Assembly (NCBI RefSeq): GCF_001039355.2
Contig: NW_019775571.1
Span: forward strand, 124,001 to 188,000
Direction of reading: 5' to 3'
DNA length: 64,000 nt
Source: Lingula anatina
Lineage: Eukaryota; Brachiopoda; Lingulata; Lingulida; Lingulidae
The notes under the pieces are model-generated. The model had not been told where the DNA came from and did not search any database. It worked only from the letters and a program-made list of their open reading frames with translations. Positions 24,201 to 36,700 of this stretch are shown here, one piece after another; the stretch's first letter is position 1; each line of letters begins with the position of its first letter. The translations under genes and the position numbers were made by a program.

Positions 24201-27200
24201 TAATATTTGCAGACATCTATGGCTGATCTTACCTAGCTCATCTAGAGTGGGCACTCCATATTTCTCATCATGGTCCTCTGAGACCACCGGCAGTGTCCCA
24301 CGCACCATGTCCGGCGTGATGGGGTCCAGTGCCTTGGGTGGGGGCTCCATGCCAGCAAATATGGTCTGGAACCTTTTGTATGTGAGTGGTGGTGTCCCCC
24401 CATTGAGGTCTATTATTCTGTTGGAAAAAAATGTATTGTGTCACATGTTATTGGGAATAACACCCTGTGCTACCATCCTGTTTTTAATGAAAAATAAAAG
24501 CAAATAAAATTAACACCCTATGCTTACATCCAATAAAAAGGAACAGCCCATACTAACATCCTATTTGAAAATGATAAATAAAACTCAATGCAAAAAACTT
24601 CCTGTAACTGGTACAGGGCTTCAGGCTCATTTTAGTTCAAAGTCACATCCAGAAAATGCCAATGAGTTAAAAAATAAAAATTCACAAAAACTGCATAAAT
24701 TAATCGTAAAAGAATCCATGCATCACGATTACACTGACTGCCACTTAGTGAGAATCCCTGCTGAGATAGATCAATCCTCCTAGAACAATTGCAATTTCTA
24801 TTCTAGACACAGCATAAGTCACACAGTTATCCATTTATTGTGTTTACAGTGAAAAATACATGATGATGACAGCGTCACCAACCCCATTTTATGTACAGAC
24901 AATTAAAGCATGAAAGCATTTGTCTATTTAACTCTTTATTTGCCCTTACCTTTTAGGATCATGCAATGTATGCGAGATTCTGCTGATGACAGACACTCCA
25001 GCACTTTGTGCTAAACTGATAATAGTAGCATCTCTCTCTTTGCCATATGGCTCAGGGTCCGTCTCAAAAGACAAATGAGTGGTTTTCCATTCCTAGAATG
25101 TAACATATCAAAAATATCATTTCACAGTTTGCTTCATTTTTGCATGATTCAATAAACTAAACTTAACAAAAAGAAACTACTAGTATTTTTCAATGTGTAA
25201 AAATTAAAATTAAGATAGCTACAGCTAGGGCACTGTCAACCACAAGTAAACAAAATATATGAAGACATTACTAGTATATGCACAGTATATGCCCACAGAT
25301 AACATTTCCATAGTGTGTACATAAAAATTGGCTGATCAAGGCCCATTTTCTTACATGGTCTAGAGAGAAAGAAAAACTGAAGTAAAATAGTAAAACGTTC
25401 CCCACTCTTTCTCAATCAGCCATCACTGATTGCTTACCTGTTGTCACTACTTCAATTAGTCCAATTTTCTTGAGTTAACACTCCTGTTAACACTAAACAG
25501 TTTCTGATATGTGCAATATATATGTTGAATTAGGTATGAAATATGAAACACCTTGCTACACTTTAATTGTTCTAGACTTAAAACAGTAATAAACCTATAA
25601 CTTCAGTAAGATTTTCAGTGAAGTAATAATTATGTAGAAAATAATGTGTGCTATTATTGTTACCTTGAACAATTTTGGAAATACATCTGCTGGCTGCCCA
25701 CGCACCACAAACAGTCTGGAATTCAACTTTCTCAGACTTGCATCTACATCTTCTAAACACTGTAAGAGGAATCTGGAAACAAGTAAATAGGGCACAATTA
25801 TGTCAAGGTTATGCTTTCTCATCTGGTTAAAAGACAAGGGCAAGGAAATATTGATCTCATCTATTTAGTTCATCTCGCGTGGGCAGTGTTTTTATCAGTT
25901 TGCCATCTATTCAAACTGCACAATTTAAGATATTTGACAGCAAAACATTAAAGGTTTCTACAGACAGTGACATGGTGGACAGCTTTATCACACTTTCTAA
26001 TCTTTTAAGGAATAGCAGACAAATAAAAGAATTCTCAAAATTAAAATGTATGGTCTTTGACAGTACTGGAGGCAGTTTTCACCTAGATGTCAACTGTATA
26101 GATTTTCCCATTGATTCAAAAAACCATAATCTAACTTTTTAGATATTTATTACAATCTCATACTATGCTAAACCACTGTGCATTACCAAAAACTTCATTT
26201 TTTTTTGTAATATTAAGTGTAGTCAAACTGTGTAAACGATGCAAGTTTGACATACTTAAGGTATACAGTGGTAATTAATGTGAAACCTTTATTTCAATTA
26301 AAAAAATTTTCCTTCTCCTTGAAATTGAATCTTATCTTCACTTTTAAGAACATAACAAATTTGGTCATTGTACATGTATGCAGTCTACTTCATGCAAGTT
26401 CACTGACATGTAATTGTATAACACGCGTGATGAGACACATGTGAGTTTTTATATAACTACCATGATACCTAAAGTGCCTTTGTATGAGTCTACATAAGAG
26501 TATGTCTACTGCAATCCATGAGACAGGTGTCAGATATAGGGCATATCTTCTCTTCACATTGCATATATGTAAGTCAAAGAACTCACATGTACATGAGTAC
26601 ACATCTTATGTAAGCATTTTTTTATGTTAATTTTTGACACACTTTCATTTCATTTTTTCTGAGAAAAGAATTTAACAATATAATAACAATAATAATCATA
26701 ATAATAATTCTTTTTAAATATAATAATAGTATATAAAAAATATTTTAAGGAGGCCTTCCCCATGCAGAGAGATGTCTACCATCATTTGGATGGCCATTTT
26801 TTTTAAATGGCCAATATTTTGATGACCTCTGGACAGCTGGGCTTCCAATATGTTATCTGATATCAATATGTTGTCAGGAAATGGCTTGATTTGTCAAGAT
26901 GGGTGATCGGCCTAGACATACCCAGGGTGATGTTTTCAGATTAATTGATAAAAAGTAAAATGTCAGAAATCAAAAAGACAATGTTTTTCCAAGCCATGCA
27001 GTACTTTCCAAGGCACTTTCAAAACAAGCAGTAACAGAGTAATATCCACAGCAGGACACAGTCCCCACAAATGCCCAGAAACCAGATGAAACAGGTATAT
27101 GCTGTCAATTAATTTTCTGTGGCGTGCTTGATGTCATGCGTAGCTTGGATACGTACATGAGGCATTCCCAAGTCAAGAAGCCCATATAGTGATGACAGAC

Positions 27201-27265
27201 AAGTAACAAGAAAAGGAGCGAAGACAACAGGGAAATTTGACACTTGTATTTTTTCCTGCCAACCT

Positions 27266-27316
<51 letters not shown>

Positions 27317-29957
27317 TTATGGCATAACACACTTTTTCAATACATCTGATAAAAAAACCAAACCTCAATGAAACAAAAAAGGTGCTATCCAACTACTGTG
27401 AGTTAAAATAATTATCTTTGTTCAATAGCCCTTCTTTATTCAAAAGTCTTAGTTATCAAGGATAATATGACAATATCATACTCTATCACCATAAAAAATT
27501 ACACATGCCCAGTTTATGCCAAATTCTTTTCAACCTACAGGCCACTCGAGCCACCAGGGTCTGGTGTAAGGCATGGTAAAATGTGTAAGGCATGGTGAGC
27601 TGTGTAATTATCACCTAGGAAGGTGTTGAAATTACCTGTCTTACCTATTTAATGGTTACATAGCATTAGAAGGTGTTAATAAAAGAGGAAAAACCATAGT
27701 TATGGCTCTCCTTAGTGAACAACTAAAGTAACAACTGGTGCCTAATGAGGTACCAAATCAGTTACCTAACGAACAGTCTGGGTCCCGTATCTCGAAAGAA
27801 TCGCGCAAGCGTCTCAATTCCATAACTTCCCTACTCGTCCCATATAATACACTGTAGCCTCTATTTGATATAGCGATTCGCAATACGTAATGCTTTCGAG
27901 ATATGGGGCCCTGGTTTACCTGTATACACGATAGTACAGCAATGCAGGAAATCTTTGAATTTTATTTGCTCAAATATCTAAGATAACCCTCAAATGAGAC
28001 AATTCAAAAATGTAGAGAATTGACAGTACATGTACAAATGATAGAAAAAGACATGATATGGCCACAGCTTGCATTAGACTTGTACCTTTCCACAAACTAG
28101 ATAAAGATATAAGCATGGCCGCTTGCTACTTTGATTTTATAACAAATATAATATACCACTTTCACATATCTCCACTGCCAAAAGCATTTTAAAGAACTCT
28201 GCAAGTATACTTCATCATCCCTAAAGAAACTGCAACCATGGCTCGGATGCTTGTACAGCCCACCATATTTAAATTGAGAAATAAAATATCTAATTGCTTG
28301 ATTCACCGTTCAACTAACTCTGTCTCTTTGCCTGTGGTTGACGCATTTCTGTGCTTTAGCCACCTTTTTAGTTCTGGCACTGTGCACGCTTGCAATCAAT
28401 TTGTAAATTCCGTGCATGGCATACGCACAATCAAACCGTATATCCAAATTCCACCTCTGATGTTTATTTCGGTCCTCTGCACAATCCAATTCAGGAAATG
28501 ACGTAACCGCAGAGGTCGTATTGTCCAATGGCATGGCTTCTTTTTCGTAATTGGAGGTTAGAGAGGACCGAAATAAACATCAGAGGTGGAATTTGGATAT
28601 ACGGTTTGATTTTGCGTATGCCATGCACGGAATTTACAAACGAGCGACAGGATGATGTAGCCTGCAGTATTCGCGGTAAGCGTGCCAAGTTTTAGGCCGC
28701 TCGGCGCCCGGCAGTATTTTATTTCGATTATTATGTTTAAGTTGGTTGAGTTTTGTTTCACAAGCTCACTCTATTTTATTGTCTCTATGGAGGTATATGG
28801 AGACTTAACGACATTCGGTTTGAAGGCTTTAACCACTTGTTATAGTTTATTTTTGCATTGTATTGGATTAATGTGGCAGTCTAAGGTTGTCCTAGGTGGT
28901 TTTTAAGTTTATGCACCCGGTTTTAATATCATTTAGCGATTTTACGACAATCGTTTACTATCCAATCAAGGTGAGCTTGCAATAGCTCTTTTATACAAGC
29001 AACAGGTATGTCACCCTCACATACCAACACCTTGCTGTAACATTGAGGACTCTAATGATCCTTGTAGCGCACTTTTCTTGTAATGCGCAATTTCCATTTC
29101 GGTGAAAGATGAAAAAAGCCTATACCAATCCTCAGTGAAACTAATTAACTGACCGATTTTCAGAAATTTCACTGGCCTGGTCTGATTTTTACTGCCACTG
29201 GGATTGGGAACAGAGGTTAACATTACAGACTATATGCCATATTTACTATAGCAATCTATCCTGAGTATCAATTTTTATAAAGCAGCATAAACAAGAATGT
29301 AAATTATTTTACTGCAACTAAATAGTAAAACTTCTAACAGATGTTCAATACATCAACCACTTCTTGTTGAACTTATCATAGGACAAAGTTTTGATCTTAT
29401 TCTAACAGATAAAAAGTGGAATTACAGGGGTAGTTAAACCATTGATTAAACAAATGGGTTTAGGACCAGATTGTTACAGGGTTATGGCGAGTGTCAGGAG
29501 ATCAAAGATTGGTTAATCAGAAGAAATAATGTTCACTCCAGGATATTTTGTCAAGTATGAATTTAATCTGGGAAAATCTTACACTGTGTACCTTTAATTT
29601 TTTATGCGACCCCTTTTAAGACAAAGTGGGGCAGTACTAGAGGCAAATAATCCACAATGAAAATTACCCCCAAATCATACATGATGTGAAATACACAGGA
29701 ACTACTACATACGACATAATCAAAATAAACTGTGAGGTATAATGCTTATCGATTTACATAATCATAAATTATCACAAAGAACATGCTTACCGCCATTTAT
29801 TGATTCCGACTTGTGTAGAGCCAGCAAACCATGGATCTAAAATATACACACATCTGAAAGTCACAGCTCCCTCGAGAGCTTCCACTAATGCTGGGTTGTC
29901 GTGCAGACGCAATCCTTTGCGAAACCAGTGAATCACATTTTTCTGCGTACTTGTCAT
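18171..29957 (-). CDS. CRY: Type II (vertebrate-like) cryptochrome, 12 coding exons, 561 aa
   Basis: Exons, in gene order: 29791-29957, 25664-25772, 24950-25092, 24233-24417, 23610-23698 (second copy 22929-23017), 22452-22592, 21973-22143, 21478-21618, 21035-21186, 20123-20328 (second copy 19010-19215), 18382-18447, 18171-18286. All junctions are GT-AG and in phase. The ATG has an in-frame TAA seven codons upstream. The photolyase alpha/beta N-terminus begins [15 protein letters not shown] (about 10-24). The FAD-binding half carries LLWREFF (W295), [19 protein letters not shown] (about 353-371), LWISWEEG and [14 protein letters not shown] (about 400-413). [16 protein letters not shown] and LGFDTEGL favour a repressor-type animal cryptochrome over a (6-4) photolyase. 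This class represses CLOCK/BMAL-type activators with PER or TIM in the nucleus. The variable tail after QVYQ (about 490-493) is roughly 70 residues and His/Ser/Glu-rich. Exons 11 and 12 are inferred from splice sites and open phase. Without them, reading into intron 10 stops after three codons, giving 504 aa. Confidence 0.9.
18382..18447 (-). CDS. CRY: Cryptochrome tail exon 11 (frame-neutral cassette)
   Basis: A 66-base exon read on the minus strand, flanked by acceptor GGCCCCTGCAG and strong donor GTAAGT. It enters and leaves in the same codon phase, so it could be skipped without breaking the frame, removing 22 residues. It encodes [21 protein letters not shown] plus split codons. It is assigned to the cryptochrome because its phase fits both the exon 10 donor and the exon 12 acceptor. 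There is no family similarity to rely on, because cryptochrome tails diverge quickly. Confidence 0.65.
18848..19664. repeat. Direct duplication copy with cryptochrome exon 10 (distal copy)
   Basis: This block matches 19966-20776 with scattered substitutions and small indels, and stops exactly at the single N at 19665. It carries a full copy of cryptochrome exon 10 (19010-19215) with intact splice sites. The two exon copies differ at only two positions that I see, both synonymous (CAC/CAT and CAG/CAA). The block most likely represents the other allele, left unmerged at an assembly gap. Confidence 0.85.
19665..19665. other. Single-N assembly gap
   Basis: One N marks the end of the left copy of the duplicated cryptochrome exon 10 block. 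Confidence 0.9.
19666..19965. other. GC-richer unique insert between the two exon 10 blocks
   Basis: About 300 bases absent from the other copy of the duplication and clearly richer in GC than the surroundings. It contains a 12-bp stem, 4-base loop hairpin (19819-19846, GTACCGCCAGCG / CGCTGGTGGTAC with one G-T pair). A short open frame on the plus strand has no recognised similarity. It could be an allele-specific mobile element or a misplaced contig end. No function is assigned. Confidence 0.45.
19966..20776. repeat. Direct duplication copy with cryptochrome exon 10 (proximal copy)
   Basis: Partner of 18848-19664. It contains exon 10 at 20123-20328 and connects without a gap to exon 9 (21035-21186), so this copy is the one in continuous sequence with the rest of the 5' gene. 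The distal copy is the one continuous with exons 11 and 12. Exon 10 is 206 bases (phase 2 in, phase 1 out), so using both copies in one mRNA would shift the frame. Confidence 0.85.
20663..20732 (-). other. Possible tRNA-derived SINE head (A and B boxes)
   Basis: On the minus strand, TGGCACAAGC (20723-20732) resembles a tRNA A box. GATTCGAATCC (20663-20673) is a near-perfect B box, 49 bases further on, a spacing that fits a leucine/serine-type tRNA with a long variable arm. No acceptor-stem pairing was confirmed, so an active tRNA gene is unlikely. The same motif recurs in the duplicated block at 19550-19619. Confidence 0.25.
22639..23318. repeat. CRY: Direct duplication copy with cryptochrome exon 5 (distal copy)
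   Basis: It matches 23320-23993 across a single N at 23319, with a handful of substitutions and a poly-A length difference. It contains exon 5 at 22929-23017 with the same sequence and splice sites as 23610-23698. Exon 5 is 89 bases (phase 1 in, phase 0 out), so including both copies would destroy the frame. Unmerged alleles at an assembly gap are the simplest reading. Confidence 0.88.
23320..23993. repeat. CRY: Direct duplication copy with cryptochrome exon 5 (proximal copy)
   Basis: Partner of 22639-23318. Exon 5 here is 23610-23698 and is continuous with exon 4 (24233-24417). The left boundary coincides with the N at 23319. Confidence 0.88.
27269..27315. repeat. (CA)n microsatellite
   Basis: Perfect AC dinucleotide tract of about 23 units in cryptochrome intron 1. 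The Cys-Val frame on the minus strand is a repeat artefact. Confidence 0.96.
27778..27913. mobile_element. Short MITE-like element with about 20-bp terminal inverted repeats
   Basis: The left end CTGGGTCCCGTATCTCGAAA and the reverse complement of the right end CAGGGCCCCATATCTCGAAA agree at 17 of 20 positions and enclose about 95 bases without coding capacity. A target-site duplication is not clear, so the superfamily cannot be assigned. Confidence 0.65.
28401..28639. repeat. Long foldback: 78-bp inverted repeat arms, 83-bp loop
   Basis: The left arm 28401-28478 and right arm 28562-28639 are reverse complements with one mismatch that I can find. The loop (28479-28561) also contains weak internal complementarity around CCAATT. 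Inside a transcribed intron this would give a nearly perfect 78-bp RNA duplex. It may be a foldback element or a recent inverted duplication. No protein is encoded. Confidence 0.92.
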
Positions 29958-30779
29958 TCTTCGAACCGTTCTCTCGATTTAGATTGCATTTTCTTCTCGA
30001 AATAAATATGATAAATGAGGAGATTAATGCAGGTCTACCTCAAATAAAATGTCCCCAGGACAGTTAATATCCCGTATGATAACACTAAGCAGTTTGATAC
30101 CCGGTATATAGACAAGAATCACAAATCAATTCGGTCTGTTTTGACGTTGCTCATGTAGATTTGGCTCACGTTTTCACGATGTGGTTTATCGTGCAGGGAG
30201 AATTTCACAGCTGTACTAAAGTTCCCAAGGCAATCAAGTAATTTTACAGTAAAAATAATGATAATTTATTAATTCATTTCGTTTAATATAATATTTTGTT
30301 TAAATTATATTGTACAATATGTTGATGTGTTGAATTTGATTTTGATATTGACTTAATAAAAAGAAGTAATTTCAACATAAATGAATGATCCCTATATTTC
30401 AAATTTGCATATGTATTTTTTTATATTTTGTGCATTAAACTGGAGTAAATGCACTATTATAGACATAATTTTAATGTTAAAGCAATAATAAGCTTATTTT
30501 ATAAGTTAATTTAGTGATTTGAAAAAATATTTTTCTTGTATTTGAGAGTATATGTCTTCGCCGAACAAGGTGAAGGTTCTTGCTAGAAACGTGTCATCCG
30601 GGTACTTTTTATAGCATACAGGCGGTGGACATGTTTGTTGTGAGCAGAGGAACATTCATGCAGTTGATTTTTTGAGGGTGTTATTTTGCAATATTGGTCT
30701 TTTTACAATAAAATTGTGTTTGTTGTTTGCTTCTATTTCTTATTTTCTGTAGCGTTGAGAGAAATAATCTTATAAGAAA
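29958..30779. promoter_or_regulatory. Divergent promoter region between cryptochrome and CSTF3
   Basis: The 822 bases separate the two start codons, which point away from each other, so both promoters must lie here unless further 5' exons exist. CACGTT at 30167-30172 matches the noncanonical E-prime box seen in clock gene promoters, but a hexamer alone is weak evidence. A TTTTCTGTAG acceptor-like site at 30752 suggests CSTF3 may have an upstream noncoding exon. No TATA box is assigned. Confidence 0.55.
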
Positions 30780-33700
30780 ATGAGCCAGCGGTCTGCAAGG
30801 GTAAGTAATGAATTTTGCTAGTTTTTTTTGTGAGTTCACTGGAAATTTTCTGTTTGACTTGTTTGTATATTACCCAATTTGATGTAATTTGTTGTTATTA
30901 TTCAATGTAATCGATCGAAATATACTTCTAATCTAAGAGGTTAGTGTTGCATAGTTGCGTGATCTGCAAATAAGTGTTGCTGTTACATTTGCTGATACTG
31001 TGTGTGCCTTCTGGATTTCTACTACCTTTGTGAAGATATAATACGGCGGTCTTTAACGTTCAGTTTTATTAACTTTAATTTATGTATGCAATATCCATAT
31101 ACAATAAACTGTGGACATAAATTTGAGCAGTGAAAAAGGCGAAGACTGAAAGGAAGTAAAACGACCTTTAAAAACGTGTTACAAACCATTTCAGTACAGA
31201 CATCTATACCCTGTGAAGGATACAAGAATAGCAGGCCTTCTGTTTTAGTTTTCAGTTTCAATTTTCTGTAACCATAAGTAATGGATAAAGACATTTACAG
31301 AATCCTCAGATTGTATTTTTTTGTGTGTTATTTTTTAATTATTTGAAAATATCTTAGGCCATTTAGAATTCATCCTTTTATTTTTACTTAGTATTTATGT
31401 TACTTTTGTCTAATGCTAGATATGCTGTCATGTGAAATTAATTTTTGTTTAAACCTTCAGCACTCCAGTTTAGGATGGTAATATTGTTTCAGAGGTCTCC
31501 ATATTGTGAACATACTAGATTCTGTTTTGTATACCTAGAAATTGAGAAATTTTCTGGTGAAAGGGTAAGAATTATCTTAGGGTAAGGTGTAATATAAAGT
31601 TACGCAAGATACAGTATTGCTGATTTTTGTTTTGGGAAATGTTATCTTTTGTGTGCTATACTTTTCAGGAATCTGGATATATTCCAGATAAGATTAAAAA
31701 AGCTGAAATGCGGATAGAGGAAGATCAGTTTGATATGGAAGCGTGGAGTGTTCTTATAAGAGATGCTCAGGTATTTACTTGGGAAAGATAAATTGATACA
31801 TTAGCCTTAAAAATTTTTGCCCTAAAATTATTTTTGGCTTGAAGCATTTCTGTAATGTTAGATGTAAAAGTAATAAAGCCATGTTCAGTCAGAATCCGTA
31901 AAAACAAAATTGGGCAAATGTCTTTGTTCCACTCAAGTTTGAAAGTGTTATTTCTTTTAATATTGTGTATTATACGTAAAAAATGTCAAGATTGTGCTGT
32001 GCTTAACTTTGTGCAAAAAAAAAAAAAAAATTGTTTTTGAGTTTATTTGACTGAAATGATGGATTGATAATAATGAAAAGCAACATCCCAAATTCAAAAG
32101 TTCATTTAATTCAATAGTTGCACTAATCTTGCCAAAATCTTGTATGCAATGCTTTTGATTGTTTAATTTCTCCCAAGATTGCTACTTTTATATATTTAAA
32201 TATTCTCGGCTTGTATGAAAACACAGTAAAAAAGAAGTTACTACAATTCTATTAAATTTTCTGTCTGACTTTTTAGCACAAAAAGATAGAAGATGCTCGG
32301 CAGCTGTTTGAAAGACTTGTCGCTCAGTTTCCTAATGCAGGCCGTTATTGGAAGCTCTACATAGAACAAGAGGTGCTACTTTTTGTCAACAGTAATGTCA
32401 ACTGCAAAAAAAGCTTAAAAGTATAGAAAGTATATTAGGTACTACTGTCGGAAGTTTTGTTGATTTGACACTGCAAATTGATACGAGTTTTGGCATAATA
32501 GTTTTAAGTACACGGTGAACAATTTTTCACTTGAATTGGACATTCAACCTGCTGAATACTTCAAACTTTAAAGCTTTTGTTTGCAAATTTCCTTAGTGTA
32601 TCTATTCCTTAAGATTGGTTAAGAATATAGATTAGATCTTTTTTTAGATGTAAATTGTTCTTGATTTATTACATAAAGATACAAAGTTGCTTGGTGTCTT
32701 GCCTTTTTATTGGAGAGAGTCTCTTAGCTCAGTCTTCTTAACTGTTAATTATATGGGTTTGTATTTACTGAATACAGGAAATATAAAGTGAAAGGGAGTG
32801 CCTCTGAAAAAGATTAAGTTATTTTCAATTTATAATCAAGTTATGAAAATTTCAGTCCTCTTATGGTAATATTAATTTTTGCTTGTTCTTTTTCGATTAA
32901 AGAAACATTTGTATCCTTCAAAACATATGATATGGAGTAAGATATAGAGCAAGTATTTACATTTCAATAAAATATACCAGATATATGATATATTATAAAA
33001 TAAACATACAAAATATATGAGACATATGAAATATAACAAATTGTAAATGCTAAATGAGGCATAAAATGCATTAAAAATCATAGCTGACCATGGAGAAAAT
33101 ATGCAATTAAAATGGATTTTGAACGTAATTTTGTCGTTGGATTNAAATATACCAGATATATGATATATTATAAAATAGACATATGAAATATATGAGACAT
33201 GAAATATAACAAATTGTAAATGCTAAATGAGGCATAAAATGCATTAAAAATCATAGCTGACCATGGAGAAAATATGCAATTAAAATGGATTTTGAACGTA
33301 ATTTTGTCGTTGGATTTGAGATTCAAATCCTTATAACCGGGATTTTCAAATGTAATTGCATAAATTGTTAAATTTTTATTGATACGGTATCATAAAATAA
33401 GCATAAAGGATAATAATGTAATCTCTTGATTCGTCATTTTAAAGAGTTGTTCATTTCTCGTTATGTTCTATACCTATGGTTTATAAACCAGATTTTTCCC
33501 AAAGATGGGATTTCTCATATTGCATAGTAACTTAAAAAGTTGCGTATAAAAGTGTCCCAGTAATGTATGTAAACCACTTCTACTAGTTTTTACACAACTC
33601 GGATAAAGTGGACATACCAAGGGATGAACAAAATTAAAAGCTAGAAAAAGCGCTTTAAAACTGCACCTTTTTGAAATTTTTGCTCATAAATCGACCTTTT

Positions 33701-36700
33701 TATGTGACCTAGTTATCTGTCCCCATTATTTTCAGCACAAAGTTAGCAGCAAATAATATTCAAATATCATTTTTAAGGGTAAAACATTGTCCTGTAGTAT
33801 TTTTTTTTTTAATTTTATTTATTTATTTATTTTTTTTTTTTTTGTAAGTTATACAAGTTGACACTAGGGTGGCATTTGGTCGGCCTATGTTGCAAAAAAA
33901 GAAAAAAAAATGTCTTCATATGTATCTTTAATCTTCAAAAAAAAATCTTCAAAGCTGGCTAATTTTTGTGAGTGAACTGGGTCTCTTTAAATAGATGATC
34001 ATTTTAATCTGCATGTCTCTTAGCAAATTGATAACATGGTGACAATTAAAATGTGGGTTCAGTTTTTGTGCAGACCATTTCAAAAAGTGTTCTCAGAAAA
34101 ATTGTGAATATAGATGGTTTAGTTTTCAACAGTTTTGAATGATTTATGGACATTTTGTGGCAAGCCTCTGGAAAATGCATGTGATTTTGATCAAGGTATC
34201 TTCATTATTTGCCATCAGTAACAGTTGGTAAAAATCGGTACCCTTCAGCCGTAAGTTGATGAAATTACAAATGCACCAGATTTAAAATTGCAAGAAGACT
34301 GTTGGCTCCACGTTCAGAGAACATTGTGTATTGGTTATCCACAGTGGTATCTATTTATCACCTCTTTGAAGCATTTTAGTGAGAATGAAGGCCCATAACT
34401 GACCTCCCTGGAGATTTCTTGTCTAGAATTGCTAAGTCCAACCTAAAGGATTTTTCAAAACAAAGTATGATGGCACTCGATAACAATTTTGAATTATGTA
34501 TTATGGGACAACTAAACTGTCACCATTTCAAAAGCTAATAAATTAATTGCAGACAAAAGCCACCTTTTTTTTAAAGAAGTGATTCATTGTGAAATTGTTT
34601 TCATATTTAAGAAGCTCTGGATTGCTTAAATTTTCTTTAAAAATTTTCAGTGTGTCATATTAATTTTTTTTAAAGTAATACTGATGTTTTATGGGATGAC
34701 ACAGTTTGAATGTAAGTAACTTTGTTGAAATAATGTTTTTCAGTATTTATGGAATATTATGTGCATTATAAGCACTAATAATAGCTGGTAAAAAAATTTT
34801 AACTATAATAAGTTGTACACATGATTTAGAGATAATTTTTAAAAATGTCAGATTGCTGATGGGCTTCAGACTTGCCCTGGAGATAGTTTCTAATTCCTAT
34901 TTACCAGTGGTACCTTAATAGACATATGCATCTTGTACACAAAGTGCCATATCAGTTCAAAAATTTGAAAAATGACAATCATTTGCCGTAATTTTACATT
35001 AACCATGAATTGCATTCTAGTACTGTTGCATTTTGGAATGCTATTATTATTAACCAACTATGAATGCCGTCTTTTCTTAAAAGCACCAAAACAAAACTAA
35101 CGTTTTTGCCAGTTGTGAGGTTTTAAAAATTTGTTGCGTGAATTTTCATGGTATGACATGCCCTAAATTGAAGATACACAGTGCAAGTTTTCCTTGCAAT
35201 AAAGCTTAATAAAAATTCTGCTGTAAAACGGTATTTTTCTCTGAGTAACCAATCTTTGATCTCCCTTTCCTGACTGTGGCAGCAGCTCTATGACAATGTA
35301 GGAAAATTAAAATGCCCTTAACTCCTACTTGGTGTGGGTTATTGAAGTGCTACCCAACTCCCCCTTCTGGGTTGTGCTTAATTCAAAATTGTGTCAAGAT
35401 TATTGAGAGGTGGTGAGGTTAGTGAGAAGATGATAAATTTGATTATCTAACATTTAGACTGCTTTCCCATATAGCCATCGTACCAGCTGGATCATTCTAT
35501 CTATGCAGGGCTTTTTGCTTTAGTTCCTTCAGTGTAATCAGCTTCATTGTCTGGCACCCTTTTGAGTAACTAGGGGGTCATTGACTATTGTTAATTATCC
35601 CTTTGCAGCTTAAGTAAGCGTGCCAGCTCCATTTTTTATGGATAAGTTTAAAAAAAAGGATAACGTGTGTTTAAAATCTTACACTGTGTCCCTATATTTT
35701 AAAAAGATGTATGTAAATATGTCAAATAAGCTGTTTTATTTGTGTATAATGTTTACTACTGCAACGCAGCCTTTTGAGTATGCTATTCATTTTTGTGTCT
35801 ACTGATCTGTAACATTTTTAAATGACAAAACAATGAACACTTGAAGATATAAAGATATAATTATTGAGGTATGGAGCCATGGCTTAATGAGTTTTTTCCT
35901 GTGATTTTAACTGTGCTGTTGTGAAATGTCAAAACTTGTCAAAAACAAATCAAAACGATATTCAATCATTTATGTAATCATACCATATATATATATATAT
36001 ATATATTAAATATCTATCTAACATTTTACGGAATAACATTTTTACATTTTGAGCAAAAAGTATGCTTTTTCTGAGATGCTTTTTTTGATGAGATTTTTTT
36101 TGATCCTGCACTCATCGGCACCGGTGGCTTGGTTTATGCCCCGCCTTTATTGCCAAGGGTAAACTCGGTGGGTGGACCTTCGCAGCATTAGTGCGATTCG
36201 CGAAACATTATAACTGGAATGTGTCATACTTCCTTTGTCATAAACAGTGATAAATAGCCTTGCCTATTGTTCCCCTTAAGCTGTTTTGATAGTCGCTCTT
36301 GTTTGTGATCAGCGCTAAGGAGAATCTTTTCCGACACATTGGATTTGCTCAAAATACGCGTTTTCCGTTGAATTGCTTGTTGTTATACATTTTCTTTTGA
36401 TTTTTTCTTGGTAACATTTTGAGATACAAAAAAAAAACAAAACATTCCACTGCTTGCTACTTGTGACAGCAACTGTCATACTATTGATCAATCTTTGACT
36501 ACAGCTATGCAGTCATCAGATTTTATAGATCTATGCAACTTGGGCTAATTGGCCTAGCATTGAGGCGCAAATGTTAATCAAATCTTTAACATAACAACTT
36601 ATGATTACTTGGGTCTATGATGGTGACCTTAGCCTCTAGTCATGTCTCTAGCAATAATCATCGGAAAATCAACTATGATAATATATATAACCATTCCACC

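Larger units (their letters stand above)
25773..29790 (-). other. CRY: Cryptochrome intron 1 (4.0 kb)
   Basis: It runs from donor GTAAGC after exon 1 to a CCAG acceptor before exon 2, interrupting an Arg codon after two bases. It contains a CA microsatellite, a MITE-like element (27778-27913) and a long foldback (28401-28639). The stretch about 28640-28710 is less AT-rich than the rest of the intron. No coding exon was recognised inside. Confidence 0.8.

Noticed and set aside
27109-27330. Minus-strand frame with a Cys-Val repeat
   Set aside because: It reads through the CA microsatellite; no start context or homology.
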